This document shows, piece by piece, positions 23,104 to 33,281 of a stretch of 64,000 bases of DNA. The stretch spans positions 1-64,000 of the forward strand of contig CAVWPR010000024.1 in assembly GCA_963756815.1 (NCBI GenBank), given 5' to 3'. This DNA is from JAENVU01 sp963756815. GTDB lineage: Bacteria > Actinomycetota > Acidimicrobiia > IMCC26256 > JAENVU01. How positions within the stretch are numbered: position 1 is the stretch's first letter; each line of letters begins with the position of its first letter. The notes beneath the pieces are model-generated. The model was given only the letters and a program-made list of their open reading frames with translations, was not told the DNA's origin and ran no database searches. The translations under genes and the position numbers were made by a program.

Positions 23104-23601
23104 TCAGTCGTAGTAGCCGCTGTGCCGGTAGAGCGTCGGGACACCCTCTGCCCGCAGCATCTCCACATTGCGCCGGTCGTCCTCGATCCCCAGCAACACC
23201 TCGAACCCGTAGTCCCGCAGGTCCCACAGCGACGACTGCTTGAAGTCGCGCGACAGCTCGTAGTCCCCCCAGGGCCGCATGATGAGCACGTCCCAACGGA
23301 TGTGGTACCTCCGGAGCCACGCCTCCGTGAGCTCGTGCACCCGCTGCGGACGTGCGGTGAGCAGGATCACGCGGACGTCGCGGTCGAGGAGGTCGAGCAT
23401 CGCGCGGACCTCCTCGATCACGGGGTCGTCGCCGCACGCGTCGAAGAAACCGCGCCAGTCGCGGCGGGGGGCCTCGATGTAGTGCTGGCGCGTGGCGGCG
23501 TCGGACAGCACGCCGTCGATGTCGATGAGCACCGACGGTCCCGGCTCGACCGGGCCGTCGCGCCACGTCCAGTGCTCCGGGACGTACCCGCGTCGGACCA
23601 A
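23104..23601 (-). CDS. HAD-superfamily phosphatase, polynucleotide-kinase-3'-phosphatase-like
   Basis: 165 residues. HAD motif I LIDIDGVLSDA (nucleophile Asp, residues 26-31), motif II VILLTARPQRVHE, a Lys in LSRDFKQSSLW and motif IV LLGIEDDRRNVEMLRAEGVP. The order and the short cap resemble the stand-alone Pnkp/AcpA-type HAD phosphatases; substrate unknown. TTG start with AGAGGA 7 nt upstream. It lies 98 nt after acs on the same strand. Confidence 0.75.
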   Translation of the reverse strand: MVRRGYVPEHWTWRDGPVEPGPSVLIDIDGVLSDAATRQHYIEAPRRDWRGFFDACGDDPVIEEVRAMLDLLDRDVRVILLTARPQRVHELTEAWLRRYHIRWDVLIMRPWGDYELSRDFKQSSLWDLRDYGFEVLLGIEDDRRNVEMLRAEGVPTLYRHSGYYD

Positions 23602-23699
23602 GACTCAGTCCTCTTCCTGATGCCGGCCGGACGTCGTGCGTCGCCGCACGCGCACCGCCCGGACCCCACGACTCCGGCTCCCGAGCTCGATCGCACGGC

Positions 23700-25661
23700 T
23701 CAGTCCTCGTCGGTCGCGTCGGCCAGGTAGCGCGTCTTGATGCCGTCGACCACGCCGGGGTCGGCGAGCGTTGTCGTGTCACCGAGCGCCTGGTCCTCCG
23801 CGACGTCGCGGAGCAGGCGGCGCATGATCTTGCCCGAACGCGTCTTCGGCAGGTCCTCGGTGAACAGGATCGACTTCGGCTTGGCGATCGGCCCGATGTG
23901 ATGCGCGACGTGGTCGCGGAGCTCGGCCACCAACGCGTCGCTCGGCTCGTTGCCGGCGCGCAGGATCACGAACGACGCCACGGCCTGGCCGGTGGTGTCG
24001 TCGGTCTTGCCGACGACCGCGGCCTCGGCCACCGCGGGATGGGACACCAGCGCGGACTCGACCTCGGTGGTCGAGATGTTGTGACCGGCGACGAGCATGA
24101 TGTCGTCGACGCGACCGAGCAGCCAGAAGTAGCCCTCCGCGTCACGCTTCGCGCCGTCACCGGCGAAGTACCGCCCCTCGAAACGGGACCAGTAGGTCTC
24201 GCGGTAGCGCTCGGGGTCACCCCAGATCCCGCGCAGCATCGAGGGCCACGGCCGGGTGAGCGTGAGGTAGCCACCGCCGGGGATGCCCACCGGGTCGCCG
24301 GTGTCGTCGACGATCTCCGCGCCGATGCCCGGCAGCGGGAACGTCGCGCTCCCCGGCTTGGTCACGGTCGCCCCCGGCAACGGGCTGATCATGATGGCGC
24401 CGGTCTCGGTCTGCCACCACGTGTCCACGATCGGGCATCGGCCGCCGCCGATGTACTGGGAGTACCAGACCCACGCCTCCGGGTTGATCGGCTCGCCGAC
24501 GGACCCGAGCAGCCGCAGCGACGACAGGTCGTGCCCCGCCGGGAGGTCGGTCCCCCACTTCATGAAGGTCCGGATCGCGGTCGGCGCGGTGTAGAGGATC
24601 GTCACGCCGTACTTCTCGACGATCGACCAGAACCGGTCCTTACCGGGATGGTCGGGCGTGCCCTCGTACATGACGCTCGTCGCACGGTTCGCGAGCGGTC
24701 CGTACACGATGTACGAGTGGCCGGTGACCCAGCCGCAGTCGGCGGTGCACCAGTAGACGTCGGTCTCGGGATGGAGGTCGAACACGTACTTCGTCGTGAA
24801 CGCGACCTGGGTGAGATAGCCCCCGGTCGTGTGCATGATCCCCTTGGGCTTCCCCGTGGTGCCGCTGGTGTAGAGGATGAAGAGGAGGTCCTCCGCGTCC
24901 ATCGACTCCGGCGGAGAGTCGGGCGACTGGTCGGGCACGACGTCGTGCCACCAGACGTCGCGACCGTCGGTCATGGCGACGTCCTGGGCGGTGCGCCGCA
25001 GCACGAGACACTTCTCGATCGACGGGGTCTCCGCCAGCGCCTCGTCGGCGATCTCCTTGAGCGGGACGATCCCGCCCCGCCGCCACGCGCCGTCGCCGGT
25101 CACGAGCACGCGTGCCTCGGCGTCGTTGATGCGGTCGCGCAGCGAGTCGGCGGTGAAGCCACCGAACACCACGGAGTGCGCAGCGCCGATGCGCGCGCAG
25201 GCCAGCATCGCGATGGCCAGCTCGGGCACCATGCCCATGTAGATCGCGACGCGGTCCCCTCGCACCACGCCGAGCGACTTCAGGGCGTTGGCGGTCCGGC
25301 CCACCTCGGCGAGCAACTCGCCGTACGTGATCGACCGCGTGTCTCCGGGCTCACCCTCCCAGAGGATCGCCACCTGGCCGCCGTGACCGTCGGCGACGTG
25401 GCGGTCCAGGCAGTTGTACGAGACGTTGAGCCGCCCGTCCGTGAACCACCGCGCGAACGGCAGCTCCCACTCGCAGGTCGTCGTGAAGTCGGTGTCCCAG
25501 TGCAGGAGCGAACGCGCCTGATCGGCCCAGAACGCCTCGGGGTCGGCCTCGGCCCGGTCGCGCAACGCATCGTCGGTCACGAGCGCGCGGGCGACGAAGT
25601 CGGGCGGGGGCGGGAAGGTCCGTCCCTCCTCGAGCAGCGCCTCGAGCGTCACGTCTGCCAT
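23700..25661 (-). CDS. acs: Acetyl-CoA synthetase (AMP-forming)
   Basis: Converts acetate, ATP and CoA to acetyl-CoA, AMP and pyrophosphate. 653 residues, full length. P-loop YTSGTTGKPKGIMHTTGGY, acetate pocket TVTGHSY-like WVTGHSYIVYGPL, A5 YFAGDGAKRDAEGYFWLLGR, and the acetylatable lysine motif PKTRSGKIMRRLL at the C-terminus. ATG with GGAGGGG 7 nt upstream. Intact; 80 nt after the methyltransferase gene. Confidence 0.97.
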   Translation of the reverse strand: MADVTLEALLEEGRTFPPPPDFVARALVTDDALRDRAEADPEAFWADQARSLLHWDTDFTTTCEWELPFARWFTDGRLNVSYNCLDRHVADGHGGQVAILWEGEPGDTRSITYGELLAEVGRTANALKSLGVVRGDRVAIYMGMVPELAIAMLACARIGAAHSVVFGGFTADSLRDRINDAEARVLVTGDGAWRRGGIVPLKEIADEALAETPSIEKCLVLRRTAQDVAMTDGRDVWWHDVVPDQSPDSPPESMDAEDLLFILYTSGTTGKPKGIMHTTGGYLTQVAFTTKYVFDLHPETDVYWCTADCGWVTGHSYIVYGPLANRATSVMYEGTPDHPGKDRFWSIVEKYGVTILYTAPTAIRTFMKWGTDLPAGHDLSSLRLLGSVGEPINPEAWVWYSQYIGGGRCPIVDTWWQTETGAIMISPLPGATVTKPGSATFPLPGIGAEIVDDTGDPVGIPGGGYLTLTRPWPSMLRGIWGDPERYRETYWSRFEGRYFAGDGAKRDAEGYFWLLGRVDDIMLVAGHNISTTEVESALVSHPAVAEAAVVGKTDDTTGQAVASFVILRAGNEPSDALVAELRDHVAHHIGPIAKPKSILFTEDLPKTRSGKIMRRLLRDVAEDQALGDTTTLADPGVVDGIKTRYLADATDED

Positions 25662-25741
25662 CGCTCATCCCCTCCGTGCGGCCGGATCGGCAGACGCTAC
25701 CCATCGCGCCCGTGCCTCCGTCACCCCGGCGTCACCGAGCG

Positions 25742-26893
25742 TCAGCGCTTCACCAGCCGGAGCACGGTGTGGGCCCCGAGCCCACCGGCATCGGTGAGCG
25801 CGGCGGCCTCGGGACCCCGGCTCCGTCCCGACAGCTCCTCGAGACCGGGCGCGGCCGCGCCGGCCTCCCATCGGGCCCGGCCCTCGGCGACGAGCGCGTC
25901 GATCCCGAGCTCGGCCAGCCACCCGGCCTGCGTGGTCTCGAGCGCGAGCTCGAGCCCTGCCCGTGCGCCCGCCCGGCGGAGCATCTCGATCGGGAGGTCG
26001 GCGGTGATGTCCTGCGCACCCGGCTCGACGAGGGGCGCGTCGCCGCGCGCGTGGCCCGCGTAGGTGCGCAGCCAGCCGCCGTCGCGCTGCACGAGCTCGT
26101 TCCACGTCGCCGTGTAGTCGACGAGGACCAGCGCGCCACGACGCAGCGCGCCCGCCGCCACCGAGATCCACTCGACCGCGCCGGTGGCGACCGGCAGCCG
26201 CGTGCCCGGCGCCGCGTCGACATCCACCACCCACGCCACAAGGTCCTCGGTGGCGGGCACCCGGACCTCGACGAACGTCCCGTCGTCGGTGACGCCGACG
26301 CGCACCTCGTCCCAGCCCCGCTCGGTGCGCACCACGATCTCGAAGGCGAGGTTGTCGAGCAGCTCGTTGGCGAGGATCACGCCGTCGACCGGGCGCGCCG
26401 GGAGCTCGTCGAGCGCGCCCACGATCGGACCGAGCCCGGCGACGGGCACCGGCGAGTCGTCGGGATCGTCACGCGTCGCCGGACCGAGGCTGTCGACCAC
26501 GGGCTCGAGCGGCAACCGCGCCGCCTGCTCCGCGCGCAGCCGGGCGCTGCGCTCCACGAGGACGTAGTGCAACGCGCCCGCGCATCCGGGCTCCGCCCGG
26601 AGCACGTCACGGGCGAGCCGACCGTTGCCGGCGCCGGCCTCGACGACCACGAACGGATCCGGACGCCCTTGCCGCTCCCACTCGACATCGAGCGCGCGCG
26701 CCACGCAGACACCGAACAGGGAACCGACCTCGGGGCTGGTCACGAAGTCCCGACCGGTCCGGCCCGCGCCACCACCCTCGGTGAAGAACCCACCGCGCCC
26801 GTAGAGGGCGACGTCGACGAACGCGCCGAACCGGATCGGTCCGTTGCGGTGGATGCGCTCGACGAGGACGGCGGCGGTGTCGGTGTCGCTCAC
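25742..26893 (-). CDS. SAM-dependent methyltransferase of the MidA/NDUFAF7 family
   Basis: 383 residues, COG1565/DUF185 family. N-terminal family block RFGAFVDVALYGRGGFFT and FVTSPEVGSLFG; SAM motif FVVVEAGAGNGRLARDVL (about residues 81-98); NELLDNLAFEIVV (about 170). The mitochondrial homologue NDUFAF7 dimethylates an arginine of complex I subunit NDUFS2 (bacterial NuoD) during assembly. Here the GTG start overlaps the nuoN stop as GTGA, making it the last gene of the 11-subunit complex I operon. A complex I role is inferred from family and position. A few family members are annotated only as hypothetical methyltransferases. Confidence 0.88.
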   Translation of the reverse strand: MSDTDTAAVLVERIHRNGPIRFGAFVDVALYGRGGFFTEGGGAGRTGRDFVTSPEVGSLFGVCVARALDVEWERQGRPDPFVVVEAGAGNGRLARDVLRAEPGCAGALHYVLVERSARLRAEQAARLPLEPVVDSLGPATRDDPDDSPVPVAGLGPIVGALDELPARPVDGVILANELLDNLAFEIVVRTERGWDEVRVGVTDDGTFVEVRVPATEDLVAWVVDVDAAPGTRLPVATGAVEWISVAAGALRRGALVLVDYTATWNELVQRDGGWLRTYAGHARGDAPLVEPGAQDITADLPIEMLRRAGARAGLELALETTQAGWLAELGIDALVAEGRARWEAGAAAPGLEELSGRSRGPEAAALTDAGGLGAHTVLRLVKR

Positions 26894-28353
26894 CCGCCGG
26901 CGGCGAGCTCACCCAGCCGGGCGAAGAGCTGCGGGTACACGCCGACGACGAGCACCACGACCGCGCAGATACCGACGGCCGCGTTGAGCGCGACCGGCGA
27001 GCGGACGGGCGTCGTGTCGGCGCCCTCCGGCGTCGGGTGGAACCAGATCTCGCGAGCGACGCGCGCGTAGTAGAAGAACGCGACGACCGACATGACGGCC
27101 GCGATCGCGCCGAGCACCGTGGCGCCGGGCGTGTTCGCGTCGAGTGCGGCCCGGAACATCGTGAGCTTCGCGAACCAGCCTGCGAACGGCGGAACGCCGG
27201 CGAGCGAGAACAGGAAGATCGACATCAGCAGCGCCATCCCCGGCGCGTACTGGCCCATGCCCCCGTAGCTCGTGATCTCCGCCGACCGCGTGCGCCGCGC
27301 GAAGGCGATGGCGATACCGAACGCGCCGAGGTTCATCGCGCCGTAGATCAGGATGTAGATCACGACCGCCTCGATCGACGACCGCGCCGCACCGCCGTCG
27401 GGCGCGACCGCGAAGGGCACGAGGATGAAGCCGCCCTGGGCGATCGACGAGTACGCCAGCATCCGGATGATGTTCGTCTGGCGCAGCGCGACCAGGTTGC
27501 CGAGGATCATCGACGCGGCCGCGAGGCCCCAGATGACCGGCTGCCACATGTCGGCGTTCGGGAAGAACCCGAAGATCACCACCGAGAGCAGCGCGACGAA
27601 GCCGCCGGCCTTCGACGACACCGAGAGGAACGCGGTGACCGGTGTGGGCGCGCCCTCGTACGTGTCGGGCGCCCAGAAGTGGAACGGCACCGCACTGATC
27701 TTGAAGGCGAACCCGACGATGGTGAGGAAGCCGGCCACGAGGAGCAGGGGCGAATCGAGGTGACCGACCTTGGCCGCGATGTCGTGCAGGAGCGTCGAGC
27801 GGGTGAGCCCGAAGACGAGCGACATGCCGTAGAGCATCACCGCCGACGACAGCACACCGATCAGGTAGTACTTGATCGCCGCCTCGTTCGACTTCACGTC
27901 GTGCTTGCGCCAGCCGGCGAGCACGAAGGTGGGGATCGAGATCGTCTCGAGCGCCACGAAGATCGTGATCAGGTCACGCGAGCTCGCCATCACCATCATG
28001 CCGAGCAGCGACGTGAGCAGCAGGACGTAGTACTCGCCCTGGTAGTAGTCGCCGTCGCCGATGTAGTCGACCGAGAGCAGCATCGCGACGTACGCCGCGG
28101 CCAGGAAGAAGCCCTGGAACACCAGCGAGTACGGGTCGACGACGAAGGCGCCGTTCCACATCGAGCGGGTGGTGCCGTCGACGGCCAGCGTGATCACCGG
28201 GATCATCGCCGCGAGCACGCCGAACGCGGCGATCTGCTCGGTCTTGAAGCGACCGCGGTACTCGAAGAAGAAGTCCGCGATCAGCACCACGACGATCGTC
28301 GCCGACACGATGATGATCGGCGCGATCGCATGGAAGTCCCAACCCGGGTTCAC
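26890..28353 (-). CDS. nuoN: NADH-quinone oxidoreductase-type subunit N, 11-subunit operon
   Basis: Antiporter-like proton-pumping membrane subunit, 487 residues, about 14 helices. Key segment FHFWAPDTYEGAPTPVTAFL followed by SVSSKAGGF with the channel lysine; glutamate in FVALETISIPTFVL. GTG start 1 nt after nuoM. Stop overlaps the methyltransferase start. Intact. Confidence 0.96.
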   Translation of the reverse strand: MNPGWDFHAIAPIIIVSATIVVVLIADFFFEYRGRFKTEQIAAFGVLAAMIPVITLAVDGTTRSMWNGAFVVDPYSLVFQGFFLAAAYVAMLLSVDYIGDGDYYQGEYYVLLLTSLLGMMVMASSRDLITIFVALETISIPTFVLAGWRKHDVKSNEAAIKYYLIGVLSSAVMLYGMSLVFGLTRSTLLHDIAAKVGHLDSPLLLVAGFLTIVGFAFKISAVPFHFWAPDTYEGAPTPVTAFLSVSSKAGGFVALLSVVIFGFFPNADMWQPVIWGLAAASMILGNLVALRQTNIIRMLAYSSIAQGGFILVPFAVAPDGGAARSSIEAVVIYILIYGAMNLGAFGIAIAFARRTRSAEITSYGGMGQYAPGMALLMSIFLFSLAGVPPFAGWFAKLTMFRAALDANTPGATVLGAIAAVMSVVAFFYYARVAREIWFHPTPEGADTTPVRSPVALNAAVGICAVVVLVVGVYPQLFARLGELAAGG

Positions 28354-28354
28354 G

Positions 28355-29884
28355 TCACCCTCCGACGGCCCGGGTCACGAGGTTCGCGATGTGCGTGGCC
28401 CCCGGATCGGTGAGTGAGAAGATGATGTCCGGGTAGACACCGAGCACCACGATGAAGAGCAGGATCGGCGTCCACGCGATCCACTCGATCGCCGACACGT
28501 CGTGGATGTGGGCGTCCGCGAACTCCGGCTTCGGCTCGCCGAACGCGACGCGCTGGTACATCCAGAGCAGGTAGCCGGCCGCGAGGACGGTGCCGATCGC
28601 GGCCACGACCATGAACGTGCGGAAGACCGCGTCGGAGAGCCCCGCCGCGGGCTGGTACGCCGAGAGCACCGCGGGGAACTCGCCCCAGAACCCGGCCAGA
28701 CCGGGCAGGCCGAGCGACGCCATGGCACAGAAGCCGAGGATCCACCCCATCTTCGGCGCCTGCTTCAGCAAGCCGCCGAGCCGGCTCATGATGCGGGTGC
28801 CGTAGGTGTGCTGGACCGAGCCGGCGATGAAGAAGAGCATGCCGGTGATCAGACCGTGGGCGACCATGCCGAAGACCGCGGCGTTGATGCCGAAGCTGGT
28901 GAGCGTCGCGATCCCGAGCATCACGAAACCCATGTGGGCGACCGACGAGAACGCGATGAGTCGCTTCATGTCGGTCTGCGCCAGACAACACAACGCGCCG
29001 TAGATGATGCCGATCACCGCGAGCAGGCCGATCCAGGGCGCCCACTTCTGCGCGGCGTGGGGCAGGATCGGTATCGCGATGCGGATGAATCCGTAGGTAC
29101 CGAGCTTCAGCAGGATGGCGGCGAGCAGCACCGAGCCGACCGTCGGCGCCTCGGTGTGCGCGTCGGGCAGCCAGGTGTGGAACGGGAACATCGGCACCTT
29201 GATCGCGAAGCCGAGGAACATCCCGCCGAAGATCAACAGGCGGGTCGTCTCGGCGAGGTTGCCGTCTCCCATTCGGGCGAGCGCCGGGATCTGGAACGAG
29301 CCCTGCAGGAAGTACAGCGCGAGGAAGCTCAGCAGCATCAGGGCCGAGCCGAACAAGGTGAACAGGAAGAACTTGATCGACGCGTACTCGCGGTTCGGAC
29401 CACCCCACACGCCGATCATGAAGAACATCGGGAGCAGGACGATCTCGAAGAAGATGAAGAACAGGATCAGGTCCTGCGCGGCGAACGTGCCGTTCATGCC
29501 GACCTCGAGCAGCAGGATCAGCGCGAGGAAGCCCTTCGGGTTGTGCGGCTCCGGGAAGTGGTTCCAGGAGTAGACGATGCACAGCACCGTGATGACCATC
29601 GACAGGATGAGCATCGGCAGCGAGATGCCGTCGATCCCCATGTGGTAGCGGGCGTGGATGACGTCGATCCAGCGCTCGTTCACGCGGAACTGGAGCAGCC
29701 CTGCGTGGTCGTAGTTGAAGTCGGCGAGGATGCCGATGCCGACGCCGAGCGTGACGAGGCTCGCGAGCAGCGCGATGACCTTCGCGGTCGTCTCCTCGGC
29801 TCTCGGCACGAGCATCACCAGCGCCAGTCCGACGAGCGGCACGAAGACCGCCAGCGTCAGAGCCCACTCGTGGAACCAGTTCAT
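28355..29884 (-). CDS. nuoM: NADH-quinone oxidoreductase-type subunit M, 11-subunit operon
   Basis: Antiporter-like membrane subunit, 509 residues. Channel residues in PFHTWLPDAHTEAPTVGSVL and LAAILLKLGTYGF, and the glutamate in FFEIVLLPMFFMIG. ATG start chosen at MNWFHEWALTL because it has an AG-rich ribosome site and family-like start; the open frame extends 20 codons upstream. 13 nt after nuoL. Intact. Confidence 0.96.
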   Translation of the reverse strand: MNWFHEWALTLAVFVPLVGLALVMLVPRAEETTAKVIALLASLVTLGVGIGILADFNYDHAGLLQFRVNERWIDVIHARYHMGIDGISLPMLILSMVITVLCIVYSWNHFPEPHNPKGFLALILLLEVGMNGTFAAQDLILFFIFFEIVLLPMFFMIGVWGGPNREYASIKFFLFTLFGSALMLLSFLALYFLQGSFQIPALARMGDGNLAETTRLLIFGGMFLGFAIKVPMFPFHTWLPDAHTEAPTVGSVLLAAILLKLGTYGFIRIAIPILPHAAQKWAPWIGLLAVIGIIYGALCCLAQTDMKRLIAFSSVAHMGFVMLGIATLTSFGINAAVFGMVAHGLITGMLFFIAGSVQHTYGTRIMSRLGGLLKQAPKMGWILGFCAMASLGLPGLAGFWGEFPAVLSAYQPAAGLSDAVFRTFMVVAAIGTVLAAGYLLWMYQRVAFGEPKPEFADAHIHDVSAIEWIAWTPILLFIVVLGVYPDIIFSLTDPGATHIANLVTRAVGG

Positions 29885-29897
29885 CTCTCGTCGTCCC

Positions 29898-31966
29898 CTA
29901 ACCGAAGATGGCGATCGCGAGGGCAATGAGCCCGACGGATGCAAAGAGCAGCAGCGCGTAGCGCTGGAGTCGACCCGACTGCAGGGGGCTGAGCAGGCCG
30001 CCGGCCTGGTCGGTCTCCCGCGCGAGTCCGTTCACCGCGCCGTCGACCGCGTCCTGGTCGACGTAGCGGTACACCACCCGGCCGAACGCGGCCGTGCCCC
30101 GGCCGACGCCGTTCACCACGCCGTCGATCACGTTCATGTTCACCCAGTACGACGCGCGGGCGATCGGACCCTTGATCCCGGCGACGATCGTGTCGGTGTA
30201 CAGGTGATCCAGGTAGTACTTGTTGAGCAGGAACGTGTGACCGGCCTTGGCCGCACCGCTGCGCGCGGTGAGCCCCTTCACCCCGTACCGACGCTTCTCG
30301 AAGAAGTAGGTGGCGACCACCGCGATCGCCGTCAGCGCGGCACCGACGGAGATCGCCGCCAGCAGGACGTCGAAGTCGGGCTTGTAGATGCCCTCGGGGA
30401 AGGCCGTCCGCGGCTCGATGTAGTCGAGGAACTTCTCGATGCCGAACCACGACGCGTTGGCGAGGCCGGCGATGGTGCTGAACGTGGCCAGCACGATCAG
30501 CGGGATGGTGATCGCCTTCGGCGACTCGTGCGGGTGGGCGTGGCCGCGGTACTCGCCGAAGAACGTCAGGTACACGCATCGGGTCATGTAGGCCGCGGTC
30601 AGCAGCGCACCGATCAGGCCCACGACCATGAACCAGGTGAAGCCCGACTGCCCGGCGACGGCCAGGATCTCGTCCTTCGACCAGAACCCGCCAGCGGGAA
30701 GATGCCGGCGAGCGCGAGCGACCCGATCATGAAGGTCACGAAGGTGATCGGCATGAACTTGCGCAGGCCGCCCATGTCCTTCTTCATGTCGAAGGAGTGG
30801 TGCGAGCCGGAGTGGCTGACCGAGCCGGCGCCGAGGAACAGCAGCGCCTTGAAGAATGCGTGGGTGAACAGGTGGAAGACCGCACCGACCCAGGCGCCGA
30901 CGCCGAGACCCATCACCATGTACCCGAGCTGGCTGATGGTGGAGTAGGCGAGCACCTTCTTGATGTCGTCCTGCACGAACGCGAGCACGGCACCGATCAG
31001 GATCGTGATCCCGCCGATGATCGCCATCGCGTTGGTGCCGCCGTTGGCGATGGAGAAACCCTGCCAGAAGACGCCGTAGACCCGGGCGCCGAGGTACACG
31101 CCGGCGACCACCATCGTCGCGGCGTGGATCAGCGCCGACACCGGCGTCGGACCGGCCATCGCGTCGGGCAGCCAGGTGTGCAGCGGGAACTGACCGCTCT
31201 TGCCGATGATTCCGATGAGCAGACAGGACGCGCCGACGACCCAGATCGTGTGGCCGTTGACGCCGGCGAGCGACAGCGTGTTGATCTTGCCGATGTCGAA
31301 GCTCTGGTTGGCGGCGAAGAACGTGACGATGACACCGATCATCAGGCCGACGTCGCCGGTCCGCGTGGTGAGGAAGGCCTTGAGCGCGGCGTTGGTGTTG
31401 GCGTGCTCCTCCCACCAGTGTCCGATGAGCATGAACGAGCAGAGCCCGACCAGCTCCCAGCCGACGAGCAGCTGCAGGGTGTTCGACGCCACGACCAGCG
31501 TGAGCATCGACGCGGTGAAGAGGCTCAGCGCGGCGTAGTAGTAGGTGAACCGCACGTCGTCGTGCATGTACGCCGTCGAGTAGATGTGCACGAGCAGCGA
31601 GATCAGGGTGACGACGAAGAGCATCATCACCGCGAGGCCGTCGATGCGGGTCCCGACGGTCACGTCGACGCCGCCGATGTGGAACCAGCTCACCGTCGAG
31701 ACCACCGGCTTCACGATCGCCTCGGACGGCGCGTGGAGGAAGAGCCCCTTGCCGAACGCCTTGAGCGCCGAGCCTCCGCTGGTGCTGGTGGCGTCCTCGA
31801 CGCGCTGGAACCACTGCACCGCAGTGATGCACGCGAGCACGAACGCGCCACCCACGAACGTGATCCCGATCTCCGACCCGCCCTTCGGCATCTTCTTGCC
31901 GAAGAACAGGATCAGGACGAACGACACCACCGGGATGACGGGGATGATCCACGCGTAGGAGAGCAC
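29898..31966 (-). CDS. nuoL: NADH-quinone oxidoreductase-type subunit L, 11-subunit operon (one-base shift)
   Basis: Distal antiporter-like subunit with the long lateral helix; about 690 residues. Motifs: LPDAMAGPTPVSALIHAATM, DDIKKVLAYSTISQLGYMVM. A missing base at a GGG run near 30690 splits FPLAG from GFWSKDEILAVAGQ; the rest continues to the end (NGLARETDQAGGLLSPLQSG) with the amphipathic lateral helix region. GTG start (VLSYAWIIPVIPVVSF). 9 nt after nuoK. Confidence 0.94.
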
Positions 31967-31975
31967 GGTCGCCTC

Positions 31976-32275
31976 TTACCCCTTCAGCTGTTCGACGCGG
32001 TCGAGGTCGGGGCTGTGGAGGTTGCGGTAGATGAGCAGGACGATGGCGAGCCCGACGCCCACCTCGGCCGCCGCGATCGTGATGACGAAGAGCGCGAAGA
32101 CCTGACCGGCGGCGGCGTGCAGGTACGCGGAGAACGCGACGAGGTTGATGTTCACCGCGTTGAGCATCAACTCCACGCTCATGAGCACGAGCACTCCGTT
32201 CCGGCGGGCGAGCACGCCGTACACCCCGATGCAGAAGAGGATCGCGGCGAGGATCAGGAACTGGTTGAGGATCAT
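31976..32275 (-). CDS. nuoK: NADH-quinone oxidoreductase-type subunit K, 11-subunit operon
   Basis: 99-residue three-helix membrane subunit. Two glutamates essential in the family lie in LMSVELMLNAVNINLVAFS and ITIAAAEVGVGLAIVLLIYR. ATG overlaps the nuoJ stop by one base (TGATG). Intact. Confidence 0.96.
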   Translation of the reverse strand: MILNQFLILAAILFCIGVYGVLARRNGVLVLMSVELMLNAVNINLVAFSAYLHAAAGQVFALFVITIAAAEVGVGLAIVLLIYRNLHSPDLDRVEQLKG

Positions 32276-32790
32276 CAGTCCCTCCGTGCGATCACGACGG
32301 CGCCGACGAGCGCGGCCAGGAGCAGGATGGAGACGACCTCGAACGGGACGACATAGCTCTTGAAGATGAGGTCCGCGATCGTGGCCGACTTGCCGGTGTG
32401 CAGCGTGCGCAACCCGCCGGCACCGCTGATCTTGATCTCCTTGGCGTGGAAGGCGTCGATCAGCAGGGTGGCGAGCACGCCGGCGAGGAAGAGACCGACC
32501 ACCGCGGCGGGCCAGCGCTGGTCGTTGTCGAGGTCGGAGTCCCCACCCATCGGCGCACGGGTGAGCATGATCCCGAAGAGGAACAGGATGATCACCGCGC
32601 CGATGTAGATGATCACCTGCACCCAGGCGACGAACTCGGCGGCAAGCAGGATGTACTGCGCGGCCGCGCCGGCCATCACCACCACGAGGTAGAGGGCGGC
32701 GTGCACGACGTTGCTCGATCGCACGACGCCGATCGCCGCGAGCACCATCGCGACCGCGAGGATCCAGAAGACGACGTTCTGCGCGACCAC
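32275..32790 (-). CDS. nuoJ: NADH-quinone oxidoreductase-type subunit J, 11-subunit operon
   Basis: 171-residue membrane subunit with five helices; the pi-bulge helix region reads FVAWVQVIIYIGAVIILFLF. GTG start (VVAQNVVFWILAVAMVL) overlaps the nuoI stop by one base (TAGTG), which is why I prefer it to the longer open frame. Intact. Confidence 0.95.
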   Translation of the reverse strand: MVAQNVVFWILAVAMVLAAIGVVRSSNVVHAALYLVVVMAGAAAQYILLAAEFVAWVQVIIYIGAVIILFLFGIMLTRAPMGGDSDLDNDQRWPAAVVGLFLAGVLATLLIDAFHAKEIKISGAGGLRTLHTGKSATIADLIFKSYVVPFEVVSILLLAALVGAVVIARRD

Positions 32791-33281
32791 TACTTCTTGC
32801 CCTTGACTTCTGCGCCGAGCTCGAGCGGCTCGGTTTCGGGCACGGTGGCCATCCACTCACCGAGCTTGTGCTTGTCGTGGAGCAGCTCGGCGATGCGGGG
32901 CTCGGAGTACTCGTACTCGGGACTCCAGAACAGCGCGTCGAACGGGCACACCTCGACGCAGATGCCGCAGTACATGCACAGCCCGTAGTCGATGTCGAAA
33001 CGATCGAGGATGTTGACGCTGCGCGGACGGCCGCCCTCGCGACGCGGCGGGGCGAGCTCCTTGTGGCCCTCGATGTAGATGCACCAGTCGGGGCAGCTGC
33101 GGCCGCACAGCATGCAGGCGGTGCAGTTCTCCTCCTTGAGCGCGATGACGCCACGCGCGCGCGGCGCGGGATCCTCCCGCTCGTGGGGGTACTGCACGGT
33201 GACCGCGCCCTCCATCATCGTGCGGAAGGTCACGCCCAGTCCGCTGATGACGCCCGGCAGCTTCGGCTTCTTGAGCGCCAT
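32790..33281 (-). CDS. nuoI: NADH-quinone oxidoreductase-type subunit I (2x[4Fe-4S]), 11-subunit operon
   Basis: 163-residue iron-sulfur subunit carrying clusters N6a and N6b toward the quinone site. Ligands in NCTACMLCGRSCPDWCIY and CMYCGICVEVCPFDALFW. ATG overlaps the nuoH stop by one base. Shorter than the 214-residue NuoI of the 14-subunit operon and clearly different in sequence. Confidence 0.96.
   Translation of the reverse strand: MALKKPKLPGVISGLGVTFRTMMEGAVTVQYPHEREDPAPRARGVIALKEENCTACMLCGRSCPDWCIYIEGHKELAPPRREGGRPRSVNILDRFDIDYGLCMYCGICVEVCPFDALFWSPEYEYSEPRIAELLHDKHKLGEWMATVPETEPLELGAEVKGKK

Noticed and set aside
18589..29929. Long plus-strand frames rich in Arg, Asp, Glu, His opposite the speE-like and nuo genes
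   Set aside because: Same antisense artefact; no ribosome sites or recognisable domains.
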